DNA of 31,048 nt from Ruminococcaceae bacterium UBA7080 (GCA_002493595.1 DKZG01000013.1:6830-37877); one strand, 5' to 3'. Shown: positions 1 through 8,433, counted from the stretch's first letter. The notes: generated by a model not told the origin, from the sequence alone. Numbers and translations are program-made.

Positions 1-495
1 AGCACCTGTTGGGCCTGTCGGACCGCTTGGACCGGTAGCACCACTTGGGCCTGTCGGACCACTTGGACCTGTAGCACCTGTTGGGCCTGTCGGACCACTT
101 GGACCTGTAGCACCACTTGGACCTGTAGCACCAGTTGGACCCGTAGAACCGCTTGGACCTGTAGCACCGGTTGGACCTGTCGGACCGGTTGGACCCGTAG
201 AACCGCTTGGACCTGTAGCACCGGTTGGACCCGTAGGACCGCTTGGACCTGTAGCACCGGTTGGACCCATTGCGCCATTCATTCCGGTGGCACCTGTAGC
301 TCCTGTAGCACCGGTTGGACCTGTCGGACCCATTGCACCATTCATTCCGGGTGCACCCGTCGGGCCTGTCGGACCCATTGCGCCATTCATTCCGGCGGCT
401 CCTGTAGCTCCCGTTGCCCCTGTTGGGCCTGTAGCACCGGTTGGACCTCCTGCAGGGCCTGTAGGACCTGTTGGACCAGTAGGACCGGTAGCACC
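1..495. repeat. Tandem 9-bp-based collagen-coding repeats
   Basis: The DNA is a degenerate array of 9-nt units (Gly-X-Thr or Gly-X-Ser codons) grouped into higher-order blocks. Near-identical 27-45 bp blocks recur between about 120 and 260, and a GMNGAM-coding block occurs three times between about 270 and 395. Such arrays expand and contract by slippage or recombination, so copy number probably differs between strains and may be misassembled. Confidence 0.85.
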
Positions 496-594
496 GGGAA
501 TACAGCAACAAGTGTGATTATGACAACAGCATCTGTCATCATTTGATGAACAAGGACATCCGCTGTTGCTGTAAATATTTGTATTCAAATGCAT
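1..594 (-). CDS. Collagen-like (Gly-X-Y) surface protein, probable exosporium/spore-surface glycoprotein, 3' end outside window
   Basis: The open frame starts at an ATG at 594 (AAGGAG upstream) and reads leftward for 198 codons to the window edge without a stop. Residues 1-33 are a short cysteine-rich head (CPC, then two CCC triplets separated by HNHT). From residue 34 the protein is Gly-X-Y collagen repeat, mostly GPT, GAT, GPS and GST, with three GMNGAM units near the start. An extra Gly at residues 49/50 breaks the triplet register once. There is no signal peptide, as in BclA-like proteins that reach the spore surface from inside the mother cell. It lies 61 nt downstream of a glycosyltransferase on the same strand. 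The threonine-rich Y positions are typical O-glycosylation sites in this class. The collagen fold is certain from the sequence. The spore location is inference. Confidence 0.85.
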   Translation of the reverse strand, partial: MHLNTNIYSNSGCPCSSNDDRCCCHNHTCCCIPGATGPTGPTGPTGPAGGPTGATGPTGATGATGAAGMNGAMGPTGPTGAPGMNGAMGPTGPTGATGATGATGMNGAMGPTGATGPSGPTGPTGATGPSGSTGPTGPTGPTGATGPSGSTGPTGATGPSGATGPSGPTGPTGATGPSGPTGPSGATGPSGPTGPTGA

Positions 595-655
595 AATATT
601 TGGCTCTCCTTGAATAAATTATGGATGCTTATTAACAGCATCTATAATAATCTAT

Positions 656-1738
656 TCATAATAAACCTCTTGTGTGAAGTGAATCAAAATAACTTAAATT
701 GTGCAGATATGCGGATGACTTGGGACGAAATTGACCGGCGCGTCTGTTATATTCCTCAGCTTTTTTGTAATTACCCAATTTGTCATAGCAAATACATAAT
801 TGTATGCATGGAGTAAAGCCGTTTGAATTTAAATCATCAAAGCCGCCGTTTTTATCATTAGATGGAAGACTTAAAGCGAGCTCAAACCAGAATATGGCAG
901 TTTTATAATTGTTTTGAGACATAAAGATATTACCGATAAGACAGCATATTTCACAGCGCGGTTTGTCAAATGAGAATGTTTTAAACAGGGCTGTTAATGC
1001 ATTTTTTATATCTTCGTTTTCTAAAAAGCAAAAGGATAATATTTTGCAAGCTTCGATTTTGTTTTCAATCCATGCATTTTCATCGTTAATGAAAGCAGTA
1101 AGCATATTTGCTGCACGGTCGTATTTTTTATGATAATAAAGTTCACGTGCAAAGTAAAAGCGGTCACGCGGCGACATATCATTTTCTTGAAGTGCCTGTT
1201 TTTCATAAATTTCAAGATTTCTTGTACTGTATTCTTTTTTGATTGATTTATGATTGATTTGCGTATCAGCGTAAATTGCTTTGCCGCTGAATTGTGCAAC
1301 CTCATGAACTCTTCCTTTCCAGCTGATAAAGCAGTCACGTTTTATTAAGCGTTCTCTGAAGAATGTAAAAGTCGGTTTGTTTTCTTCATCAAATGCCGTA
1401 TTATATTTAAGCATTACTGCCGGAGCATCTGTGAGCTGCTTTTTCAGCTCAATCAGTTTGTTTTGGTTTTCTTCATCAATCACATCGTCGGCATCAAGCC
1501 ACATAATATAGTCTTTCGTTGCTTTTGAAAAAGAAAAATTGCGCGCTGCGGAAAAATCATCAATCCATTTGAAATCATATACATGATCTGTGTATTTTGA
1601 TGCAATGATTTTTGTGTTGTCACTGCTTCCGGTATCCACGATTATTATTTCATCTACTGCATTTTTAATGCTGTCAAGGCAGCGTGCCAATACTTTTTCT
1701 TCGTTTTTTACAATCATACATAAACTGATGCTTATCAT
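656..1738 (-). CDS. Family 2 glycosyltransferase with C-terminal TPR-like region
   Basis: This 360-residue GT-A enzyme probably transfers a sugar from a nucleotide donor. The N-terminus shows the GT2 signature: CMIVKNEE at 7-14, DTGSSD at 35-40 and the metal/nucleotide motif LDADD at 81-85. The C-terminal half (about 200-350) is helical and TPR-like (for example CICYDKLGNYKKAEEY). An ATG 18 codons upstream also lies in frame, but the start at 1738 is preferred because AAGGAGG lies just before it. The gene sits directly upstream of the collagen-like gene on the same strand, like sgtA-bclA3 of Clostridioides difficile, so the collagen-like protein is the likely acceptor (inference). A CATATAATG box at 1762-1770 resembles a sigmaE/sigmaK -10, but I see no convincing -35. 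Confidence 0.85.
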   Translation of the reverse strand: MISISLCMIVKNEEKVLARCLDSIKNAVDEIIIVDTGSSDNTKIIASKYTDHVYDFKWIDDFSAARNFSFSKATKDYIMWLDADDVIDEENQNKLIELKKQLTDAPAVMLKYNTAFDEENKPTFTFFRERLIKRDCFISWKGRVHEVAQFSGKAIYADTQINHKSIKKEYSTRNLEIYEKQALQENDMSPRDRFYFARELYYHKKYDRAANMLTAFINDENAWIENKIEACKILSFCFLENEDIKNALTALFKTFSFDKPRCEICCLIGNIFMSQNNYKTAIFWFELALSLPSNDKNGGFDDLNSNGFTPCIQLCICYDKLGNYKKAEEYNRRAGQFRPKSSAYLHNLSYFDSLHTRGLL

Positions 1739-1838
1739 AATATCCTCCTTGTTTGTCAGTCCATTATATGATTTTAAAAAAATTTTGCACATAATAAAAA
1801 AGATGACAGTACAAATTTTAATATCTGTTCAATATCTT

Positions 1839-1866
1839 TATACATTATTGTTTTATATTGTATAAT
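1839..1866 (+). promoter_or_regulatory. Candidate sigmaA promoter for the first GPH transporter
   Basis: TATACA at 1839-1844, a 16-nt spacer and TATAAT at 1861-1866 lie 43 nt before the start codon. The -10 is perfect and the -35 is weak (4 of 6). Confidence 0.45.
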
Positions 1867-1909
1867 TTGATAGGATAATGACGATAGAATTTATGTTGGG
1901 AGCGATGAT

Positions 1910-3451
1910 ATGAGTGATAGAATTCGCACATATACAAAAAGAGAGCTAAAAGGATATCTTGTAGGTATGTTCGGTCAGAACCTTATTTACAATATTATTG
2001 CTACAGGTCTTTATTTTTATTTTCAAAATGTTATTTGTCTGCCGGCAATGGCGCTTGGCTGGATTATGGCCATTGCAAGAATATGGGATGCAATAAATGA
2101 TCCGATGATGGGTACCATTGTTGACAGAACAAGAAGCAAGTGGGGAAAGTGTAGACCCTATCTGATTATTTTTCCGGCGGTAATCGGTTTGTCAACAATT
2201 TTAGCCTTTATTAACGGTAATTATGCTGAGGCGGATACATCTGCTCAAAGGGTAGTTATTGTAGCTTGGGCAGCAGTGTCCTATATCGTTTGGGGTATGT
2301 GCTTTACGGTTTGTGATATTCCGTTATGGGGCATCACATCTTTAATGACAGAGGATGAGGATGATAGGTCCAAAATACTTGGACTTGCGCGTATTGCAGC
2401 AGGAATAGGCGGAATTGGTGTTCTGGTTGTGCAAATTGCACAGCTTGTTGCAGGTATATTTGAAGGCAGGGGCTACAGTTCTGCCAAGGCGTCGCAGTAT
2501 GGCTTTATTGCAACTGTTATTGTAGTGACTGTGATTGCTTCAGTACTTTTTGAATTTGCAGGTATCTGCACGAGAGAAAAGGTTGAGCAGAGCAAAAGGA
2601 AATATACTTTTAAAGAGAATTTTAAAATTATGTTTGGAAACAAGCCTTTCAGACAAATTTTGATTTCGGGAATACTGAGAAGTCCGATTCAGCTTCTTAT
2701 GCTGATTTCAATGACATTAATCACTTATTATTATGCTAACGGAGATTTTTTAAATGTTATAAGCGACAATACTTTGAACTGGCCGATTGTAATAAGGCTT
2801 GGCATTATTGCTGCTTCTGTATTTCTTGGTCAGTTTATTGCAATGGGAATCACACCTTCGCTTATCAAACGTTTTGAAAAGAAAACACTTTACAACTTCT
2901 ATTCAATAGCAGGAGCTGTTCCGCATGCATTTCTTTATGTGTTTTATAAAATGGCAGGCGGTGACCTGAAAACAAATCTTGTTTGGGTTATGCTTACCGG
3001 ATTATGTTTCCTTTTAGCGGGTGCAGCAATGGGCGGTATTAATGTTCTTCAGTCCGTTATGATTGCAGACTGCGTAGATTATGAGGAATATACAAACGGA
3101 GTGCGCACGGATGGTGTATTCTTTTCGGGTCAGAGTTTTATTACCAAGCTTTCAGCAGGTATTGCTTCCATTCTTTCCGCTTTTATTTATAATATGGTAG
3201 GTTATAGTGATACCAATATTGCCGTAATGAACGATGCCCTGAAAAAGGGTGCCGATTTTCTAACGTACGACGGTGGTTCGGGTGCAGGAAAATACGCAGC
3301 TACTATGTTTTTTCTTATTTCCATACCGCCTGCAATCGGTATGGTGCTTTCGGTACTGCCTACACTCAGGTATGCACTGCCTGATCAGGAGCATGCGCGA
3401 ATGCTTGATGAGCTTGTAGCGAAAAGAGCTCAGATGAACGACGAAAAATAA
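1910..3451 (+). CDS. GPH-family sugar:cation symporter (MelB-like MFS transporter)
   Basis: This 513-residue protein has about 12 membrane segments. The GPH signature is clear near residues 65-90: DAINDPMMG followed by DRTRSKWGKCRPYL. These proteins import sugars or glycosides with Na+ or H+. A second family motif region, ADCVDYEEYTNGVRTDG, lies near residue 390. GGGAG precedes the ATG. It is transcribed alone and ends at a strong hairpin. It is convergent with another GPH transporter at 3596-5101, with which it shares the DRTxSKWGKxRPYL block. The substrate cannot be read from sequence; the neighbouring sulfatase suggests host or dietary glycan sugars (inference). Confidence 0.9.
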   Translation: MSDRIRTYTKRELKGYLVGMFGQNLIYNIIATGLYFYFQNVICLPAMALGWIMAIARIWDAINDPMMGTIVDRTRSKWGKCRPYLIIFPAVIGLSTILAFINGNYAEADTSAQRVVIVAWAAVSYIVWGMCFTVCDIPLWGITSLMTEDEDDRSKILGLARIAAGIGGIGVLVVQIAQLVAGIFEGRGYSSAKASQYGFIATVIVVTVIASVLFEFAGICTREKVEQSKRKYTFKENFKIMFGNKPFRQILISGILRSPIQLLMLISMTLITYYYANGDFLNVISDNTLNWPIVIRLGIIAASVFLGQFIAMGITPSLIKRFEKKTLYNFYSIAGAVPHAFLYVFYKMAGGDLKTNLVWVMLTGLCFLLAGAAMGGINVLQSVMIADCVDYEEYTNGVRTDGVFFSGQSFITKLSAGIASILSAFIYNMVGYSDTNIAVMNDALKKGADFLTYDGGSGAGKYAATMFFLISIPPAIGMVLSVLPTLRYALPDQEHARMLDELVAKRAQMNDEK

Positions 3452-3491
3452 TGAAGCAGGGCAGAGATTTGCTCGTGCTGCAGTAGGAAAT

Positions 3492-3532
3492 AACAGCCTG
3501 GAAATTACTCGTAATTTCCAGGCTGTTATTGT
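3492..3532 (+). terminator. Intrinsic terminator after first GPH transporter
   Basis: A perfect 17-bp inverted repeat (3492-3508 with 3511-3527) of AACAGCCTGG type is followed by a modest T-rich stretch. It lies 41 nt after the stop codon. Confidence 0.75.
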
Positions 3533-3547
3533 CTTCGAAACTTATAC

Positions 3548-3580
3548 TAAAAAAAGCAGCTTTAACTGACAGCTGCTTTT
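3548..3580 (-). terminator. Intrinsic terminator after second GPH transporter
   Basis: AAAAGCAGCT at 3552-3561 pairs with AGCTGCTTTT at 3571-3580. Read on the minus strand the hairpin ends in a run of seven T, just past the stop of the minus-strand transporter gene. It may also serve the convergent plus-strand gene. Confidence 0.8.
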
Positions 3581-3595
3581 AAATGATGTGTTTTA

Positions 3596-5101
3596 TTATT
3601 CTTCAATGCCTTTGGCTGTGCGTGCTGCTTCAAGCTCGGCTTGTGCTTTTTCCTTTGTCTTACCTGTATAATCGTTAAAGAACATAGGAATGATTGTCAG
3701 CAGAAAACCGATTGCAGGGATTATGGTCACAAGTGCAAGCAGTACCTTTTGGGTATCCGGTGATTGCTGAAAAAAGATTTGTCTGCCTGCGATGTCCACC
3801 ATTGATTTGTCAACGGGTTTAAAATCTGTTCTGTCAAGAATTTGACCGAATACAAAGGTCGCAATTGCTGCGTTGACCTTTGACAGGAAGGTCTGGAAAG
3901 AAAAGCAAACCCCTTCATGTCTTTCACCTGTTTTCCATTCCAGATAGTCAACGGAGTCTGCAATGAGTGCATAAGTGATTACATTATAAATGCCGAGAGG
4001 CAAGCCCATAAGGAAAAGGAAAATCCAAAGAAGATATATGTTTATTTTAGAAATATCCTGAGCAAAAACGACATAGCAAAGTGCGTGCACAATAAGACCG
4101 AATACAGCAGAGCCAATGTAAATCTGTTTGAGAGAAAGCTTTTTTCTGAGGACGGGAAAAAGTGCCATGGCAGGTACCATGCCTACACCGATTGCGACGG
4201 TCAGAGTGGTAACAATTGTTCCTCTCGGTATCCAAAAATCATAAGCAGCTTTGGCATCAACATCAGGCAATATATTTCCTAATGTGTCAAATATTTGACT
4301 GAAATCGGTATAGTTTTGAATGATCAGATAATTACCTATATAATCGGCGCATTGATTGGCCGTTACCATTGTTGATCCCAAAACCGATGCGAAAATTACA
4401 ATAATTAATAGCTTATCCTTTCCCAAAACATGAAAGGTTTCTTTAAAGGTAGGAGTATGGTCTGTTTTAGGTACTCTTTCTTTAGAAACGAAGAATATCA
4501 GAATAGAAAGTCCGCAGCCCAGCAGTGAAAAGATCAGACCGCTTAAAAAGAATCCTTTTGTGTAACCCATGTTGCTTTGATAAAGCATCGGTACAAGAAG
4601 GGCAGGTAGTATGCCGCCGAACGTTGAACCGAGTCTTGCTGTAGAAATAAAGGATGTTCTTTCACTCTCAAGCGGTGTAATGACAGACGAAAGTCCCCAA
4701 AAAGGCACATCCTGAACTGTAAATGCAACACCCCATAGGATGTATGTAACCAGAGCCCATACAAATGCTGCAGGGGAACCATGCTCAAAGGGTGCAGAAA
4801 ATAAAAGGATTGTGCAAATTGCGATCGGGACAGGGGCAAATAAAAGGTAGGGACGCATTTTACCCCATTTTGATTTTGTTCTGTCAACAATCATTCCCAT
4901 CAGAGGGTCGTTGAGAGCATCAAAAATTCTACCGATCAGTATAATGGTTGTACCCTGCTTCAAAGTGAGTCCTGCACCGTTTTGGAAGAATACAAGTGTA
5001 AACATAGACATCAGCGTGTAAATTCCCGAACGCCCAAAGGCTCCGATGGTGAAGCAAATTCTTTCCTTCATTGTAAGATATTTTTTGTTAACGCTCATCA
5101 T
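3596..5101 (-). CDS. GPH-family sugar:cation symporter, last gene of the sulfatase operon
   Basis: This 501-residue protein has about 12 transmembrane helices. The GPH motif is plain near residues 60-85: DALNDPLMG and DRTKSKWGKMRPYL. Near residue 375, ADSVDYLEWKTGERHEG matches the second family block. The start overlaps the sulfatase stop. Two ATGs stand in tandem (5101 and 5098); AAGGAG at 5110-5105 is only 3 nt before the first and 6 nt before the second, so the second may be the true start. Translational coupling to the sulfatase implies a shared pathway: the transporter would bring in a sulfated sugar that the cytosolic sulfatase then cleaves (inference). Confidence 0.9.
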   Translation of the reverse strand: MMSVNKKYLTMKERICFTIGAFGRSGIYTLMSMFTLVFFQNGAGLTLKQGTTIILIGRIFDALNDPLMGMIVDRTKSKWGKMRPYLLFAPVPIAICTILLFSAPFEHGSPAAFVWALVTYILWGVAFTVQDVPFWGLSSVITPLESERTSFISTARLGSTFGGILPALLVPMLYQSNMGYTKGFFLSGLIFSLLGCGLSILIFFVSKERVPKTDHTPTFKETFHVLGKDKLLIIVIFASVLGSTMVTANQCADYIGNYLIIQNYTDFSQIFDTLGNILPDVDAKAAYDFWIPRGTIVTTLTVAIGVGMVPAMALFPVLRKKLSLKQIYIGSAVFGLIVHALCYVVFAQDISKINIYLLWIFLFLMGLPLGIYNVITYALIADSVDYLEWKTGERHEGVCFSFQTFLSKVNAAIATFVFGQILDRTDFKPVDKSMVDIAGRQIFFQQSPDTQKVLLALVTIIPAIGFLLTIIPMFFNDYTGKTKEKAQAELEAARTAKGIEE

Positions 5102-6423
5102 TTTCTCCTTTTTATTATAGCCGGCATAATAACCGGTGCTTCCTCTCCTGCCTGCTTCATTTGACTGAGAAGCATATATTTCATCTCTTGTCTGACGTGC
5201 CTGTAGCGTGGATCCTTAACCAAATTATATTTTTCGTCAGGATCTTTTTTTAGGTCATAAAGATAGCTTTCAAAATAGAGCTTTGCTCGGTGATGAAGAT
5301 AACCTAAGGGAGCCATATCACGTACCTCATATTTAAATCTGTCTGTTCTTATGGCACGGGAATTGGATGCTTCACTGATTTGAATAAAAACACAGTCTCT
5401 TTTGAAACTTGGATTATCTATTTGTTTTGTAAGGTCAATGCCCATATATGTTTGGGGTATAGCTATGCCTGCCATTGACAGAAGTGTGGGAGGAATGTCA
5501 ATTAAGGATGACAGCCTTTTTTCACATATTCCGCCTTCAAAGCCGCCGCCTTTTATAATCAGAGGTGTGTGTGTTGCACTTTCATGGCAGCTTCGCTTGT
5601 ATTCGGGATTTCTTGTTTTAAAGTGACTGCCGTGATCAGAGGTGTATATTATTATTGTATCGTCGTAAATACCAAGCTGTTTTAGCTTATCAACCAATCT
5701 GCCGACATTATAGTCAAGTCTGTTGATTGCAGAAATATAGTCCGGATACATTTCTTTGTAATCGCCTTTCAAAAAGGTTAAATCATCCGGAAGAGGATAG
5801 TTTTTATATTGATCAACAGTCGGCTTGTAACCCTCATATGTATTATGGTCATTTTGGTGATGGGGTTCAAGCTGGCTTATAAACATAAAGAATGGTTTTT
5901 CTTTGTCGCAGGAGTCAAGGTATTCAAGCGCAAAATCATTAATGCAGTCAGCTCTGTAGCCTTTAAATTCAATTTTGTTTCCGTCGCCGTCAAACACATA
6001 TCCGTCGTAGCCGTGCGAAGTGAATTCCAATACATCTGCAGCCCGCCAATATTGGTATTCGCCCTGACGATCTTTAGGTATCGGTTTGCTTTCGCAGTGA
6101 AGTCCTATTCCCGGAAGTCTGTCGGATGCCAGATGCCATTTGCCTATATAGGCTGTCTGATAGCCGGCCTCGTTAAAATAATGCGCCAGCGGCGTAATGT
6201 CCTGCGGCAGCGGAATTGCATTCCAGTAGCAACCGCATTGTGTTGCATAAACTCCTGTTTGCAAACAAGCTCTTGCAGGGCCGCATACAGGCTGACAGGT
6301 GAAATTGTTTTCAAATTTTACACCCTCGTGTGCAAGCTGACAGAGATTAGGTGTGATTTCTTCAGTCACCGTATCCCATCGCTGCTGATCTGAGAAATAA
6401 AAAATAATGTTTTTCCTTTTCAT
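5098..6423 (-). CDS. Type I sulfatase (arylsulfatase-like, alkaline phosphatase superfamily), no signal peptide
   Basis: This 441-residue hydrolase probably removes sulfate esters. The formylglycine signature is C47-G-P-A-R51 followed by ACLQTG, so Cys47 would be oxidised to formylglycine by an anaerobic maturase encoded elsewhere. Metal-ligand regions are FSDQQ (D12), GKWH (94-97) and TSDHGSH (D263, H264). The N-terminus (MKRKNIIFYFSDQQRW) goes straight into the first beta strand with no signal sequence, so the enzyme should be cytosolic. Phosphonate monoester hydrolase is an alternative within the superfamily. It lies 25 nt downstream of a TauE/SafE exporter and overlaps a sugar symporter, which suggests import, intracellular desulfation and anion export. 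Confidence 0.87.
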   Translation of the reverse strand: MKRKNIIFYFSDQQRWDTVTEEITPNLCQLAHEGVKFENNFTCQPVCGPARACLQTGVYATQCGCYWNAIPLPQDITPLAHYFNEAGYQTAYIGKWHLASDRLPGIGLHCESKPIPKDRQGEYQYWRAADVLEFTSHGYDGYVFDGDGNKIEFKGYRADCINDFALEYLDSCDKEKPFFMFISQLEPHHQNDHNTYEGYKPTVDQYKNYPLPDDLTFLKGDYKEMYPDYISAINRLDYNVGRLVDKLKQLGIYDDTIIIYTSDHGSHFKTRNPEYKRSCHESATHTPLIIKGGGFEGGICEKRLSSLIDIPPTLLSMAGIAIPQTYMGIDLTKQIDNPSFKRDCVFIQISEASNSRAIRTDRFKYEVRDMAPLGYLHHRAKLYFESYLYDLKKDPDEKYNLVKDPRYRHVRQEMKYMLLSQMKQAGEEAPVIMPAIIKRRK

Positions 6424-6448
6424 AAATCGTTACCCTTTACTTTAATAA

Positions 6449-7237
6449 TCAGGCGGAAAAGCCTGTAACTGCATTAAATACATTTATTACTGCCACCATG
6501 GATAGAACTGCGGAAAAAATTTTTGTAATTGTTTTGTTAGATAATTTTTTGTTTAGCTTTGAACCTATGATGCCGCCTATAACGGAAACAGTCATGGCTG
6601 CTATAATTATCGGAAACTGTTTTTGAAAAGGTTCAAATTTGTTATTTATAAAAATAGTAATAAGCTGGCTGAGCTGACTGAAAAAAATTATTGCTACTGA
6701 GTAAACGGCGCTTTCTTTAACCGTAAATGAAAATAAAAGAACAAGAAATGCTGTGTTAATCGGTCCGCCTCCGATGCCCAGAAAAGCACTCATAAGACCA
6801 AGGGCCAATCCTGTCAGTATTGTAAGAACGGGATTGTTTATTTTAAAAGATTTTACATTTTTTGCATTCACATAAATGATAACAAATAATATAAAAGCAG
6901 CAATGATTACGGCTTGAATTCCTTTGACGATATCCGGGTTCATTTTTTCAACTGAAAGCTCGAAGAGCTTATTTCCTATTATTCCGCCCAATACTGAACC
7001 GGCGGAGACAAGAACGGCAATTTTTTTGTTGAATTCGGTTTTCGATGCAATGTGCTTTGCAGAAGAACTTATACTCATGGCAAATACGGCACATGTGGAA
7101 ATAAAGCCAACGGTTTCAACGGTGTGATATCCCATAAAATCAAGTACAGGTTTGATTATTACACCGCCGCCGATGCCTACTGTTGCGCCTACAGCACAGG
7201 CTATGAATATAATCAGACTGTAAATTAAAGTAATCAT
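6449..7237 (-). CDS. TSUP (TauE/SafE) family membrane transporter, putative sulfite/sulfate exporter
   Basis: This 262-residue protein has about eight hydrophobic helices in two homologous halves. Each half carries the glycine-rich family motif: ATVGIGGGVIIKP near the N-terminus and FLGIGGGPINTA in the middle. TSUP proteins move sulfite, sulfate or organosulfonates. A TTG four codons upstream is also open, but the ATG at 7237 is chosen because TGAGG lies 7 nt before it. First gene of a three-gene unit with the sulfatase and GPH transporter, served by a near-consensus promoter at 7265-7293. Exporting the sulfate freed by the sulfatase is a reasonable role (inference). Confidence 0.85.
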   Translation of the reverse strand: MITLIYSLIIFIACAVGATVGIGGGVIIKPVLDFMGYHTVETVGFISTCAVFAMSISSSAKHIASKTEFNKKIAVLVSAGSVLGGIIGNKLFELSVEKMNPDIVKGIQAVIIAAFILFVIIYVNAKNVKSFKINNPVLTILTGLALGLMSAFLGIGGGPINTAFLVLLFSFTVKESAVYSVAIIFFSQLSQLITIFINNKFEPFQKQFPIIIAAMTVSVIGGIIGSKLNKKLSNKTITKIFSAVLSMVAVINVFNAVTGFSA

Positions 7238-7264
7238 TTTTTTCCTCAAATACTTATAATGTTT

Positions 7265-7293
7265 ATTTTAACTTGTCATACATTAGCTGTCAA
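7265..7293 (-). promoter_or_regulatory. SigmaA promoter of the TSUP-sulfatase-transporter operon
   Basis: On the minus strand TTGACA (7293-7288), a 17-nt spacer and TAAAAT (7270-7265) form a near-consensus promoter. The -35 box contains the TGA stop of the FkbM gene, so the operon can be expressed separately from its upstream neighbour. Confidence 0.75.
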
Positions 7294-8351
7294 TCCACAG
7301 TGCAGTAAAAATTGCACTCCCAGGCAGGTATGTAAGGACTGTGTCTGAAATGGATTTTGTACTTGTCGTTCATTTCAAGAATTTTTAAAGCAAGTGCAAA
7401 CATATCCTCGTTTCTGTGGTATGCACACACGTAAAGTTTGGGAGAATACATTTTAATAATTTTTTCAGCACCGTTAAGTGCATGAAGCTCTGCTCCTTCA
7501 ATATCCATTTTTATCATTGTAACTTTGTCTTGAATCAGTGACGAAATATCCGTAACCTCAACAGGTACACCCTGACCTGACAGTTTGGAATTTCTGCCGG
7601 CCTTTTTATCAAATATAAGTGTAGCTTTTTTATCCCATGCACCCATATTAAAACACGTAATATTTTTCATGTTCTCTGTGTTTTTTAAAAGTTTTTTATA
7701 ATTTTTTGCATCCGGTTCAAGAGCGTAAATATGTTTATATCTGCCGCCGGTGAAATCTGTGAATTCTTTTATTGTGTCGCCGTCATAAGCGCCTAAATCA
7801 ACAATGGTTTCGCTGTGGCTGAGTTTTAAAATATTGCGGTAAATATCGTTCTTATCACAAAACGTATCAAACAGATAATTTACTTTGCCGCTGATTTTAA
7901 AGTTTATAATATCGGTAAACACTCTTTTGCTTTCATCATCATAAAGATGATGATATACGAAATCGAATTTTTCTTCATGTTCCTTCACATAATCTATTGT
8001 GAAAAGTCCTGCGCCTGCTACCGGGATGTCCGGTGCATAAACAGGATGCTGCATGCTGATTTTTTTTATGTTTTCCAGCACACTTTCAATATGTGTAGCA
8101 AATCCCAGAACCACGGAAAAGTCATCAAACGCTTCGCATACTTGAGCATACTTCATTACCTTAAATCCTAAAAATGAATGCCCCCTTACAAATTCGTCGC
8201 TAGCAAATATTGCGCTTATTTTACCGCCCTTTTCTTCAATGATTTGAATTATTCTTTGCGCAGCATTTCCCATGCCGTAAATCGTTATCGGTTTGCCGCT
8301 GTTTATAATGATGTCCCACACATTTTCTTTTTCTTTAAGTAATTCAAGCAT
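7290..8351 (-). CDS. FkbM family SAM-dependent methyltransferase with N-terminal Rossmann-like domain
   Basis: This 353-residue protein has two parts. Residues 20-110 hold a nucleotide-binding-like fold (ITIYGMGNAAQ), as in bacterial proteins that pair a sugar-nucleotide-type domain with FkbM. Residues 180-350 are the FkbM methyltransferase: SAM motif I IVDLGAYDGDT at 183-193, LEPDA at 211-215, and the family hallmark IKMDIEGAE at 280-288. FkbM enzymes O-methylate sugars or polyketide hydroxyls. The acceptor here is unknown; a surface glycan is a guess. The ribosome site is weak (AAAGG about 13 nt before the ATG). It reads from a promoter at 8405-8433, back to back with the corC promoter. Confidence 0.85.
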   Translation of the reverse strand: MLELLKEKENVWDIIINSGKPITIYGMGNAAQRIIQIIEEKGGKISAIFASDEFVRGHSFLGFKVMKYAQVCEAFDDFSVVLGFATHIESVLENIKKISMQHPVYAPDIPVAGAGLFTIDYVKEHEEKFDFVYHHLYDDESKRVFTDIINFKISGKVNYLFDTFCDKNDIYRNILKLSHSETIVDLGAYDGDTIKEFTDFTGGRYKHIYALEPDAKNYKKLLKNTENMKNITCFNMGAWDKKATLIFDKKAGRNSKLSGQGVPVEVTDISSLIQDKVTMIKMDIEGAELHALNGAEKIIKMYSPKLYVCAYHRNEDMFALALKILEMNDKYKIHFRHSPYIPAWECNFYCTVD

Positions 8352-8404
8352 AGTTAGTTTGCAACCTTTCCAAGCTGTCAGAAGCGTATGAAAATTCTGT
8401 TTAA

Positions 8405-8433
8405 ATTATATCACATTTTACAAGGCTTTACAA
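8405..8433 (-). promoter_or_regulatory. SigmaA promoter of the FkbM gene
   Basis: On the minus strand TTGTAA (8433-8428), a 17-nt spacer and a perfect TATAAT (8410-8405). Its -35 box lies on top of the -35 of the divergent promoter at 8427-8455. Confidence 0.65.

Noticed and set aside
287..517. Plus-strand open frame rich in Pro, Val and Ala (APVGPVGP repeats)
   Set aside because: It is the complement of the Gly-X-Y collagen gene on the minus strand, which has the ribosome site, the start and the collagen register.
1739..1792. Longer start of the glycosyltransferase at 1792
   Set aside because: The ATG at 1738 has an ideal AAGGAGG, and the GT2 fold starts right there.
4543..4890. Open frames in other frames within the transporter and sulfatase genes (also 3917-4282 and 5809-6393)
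   Set aside because: No ribosome sites and no family-like sequence; they overlap well-supported genes.
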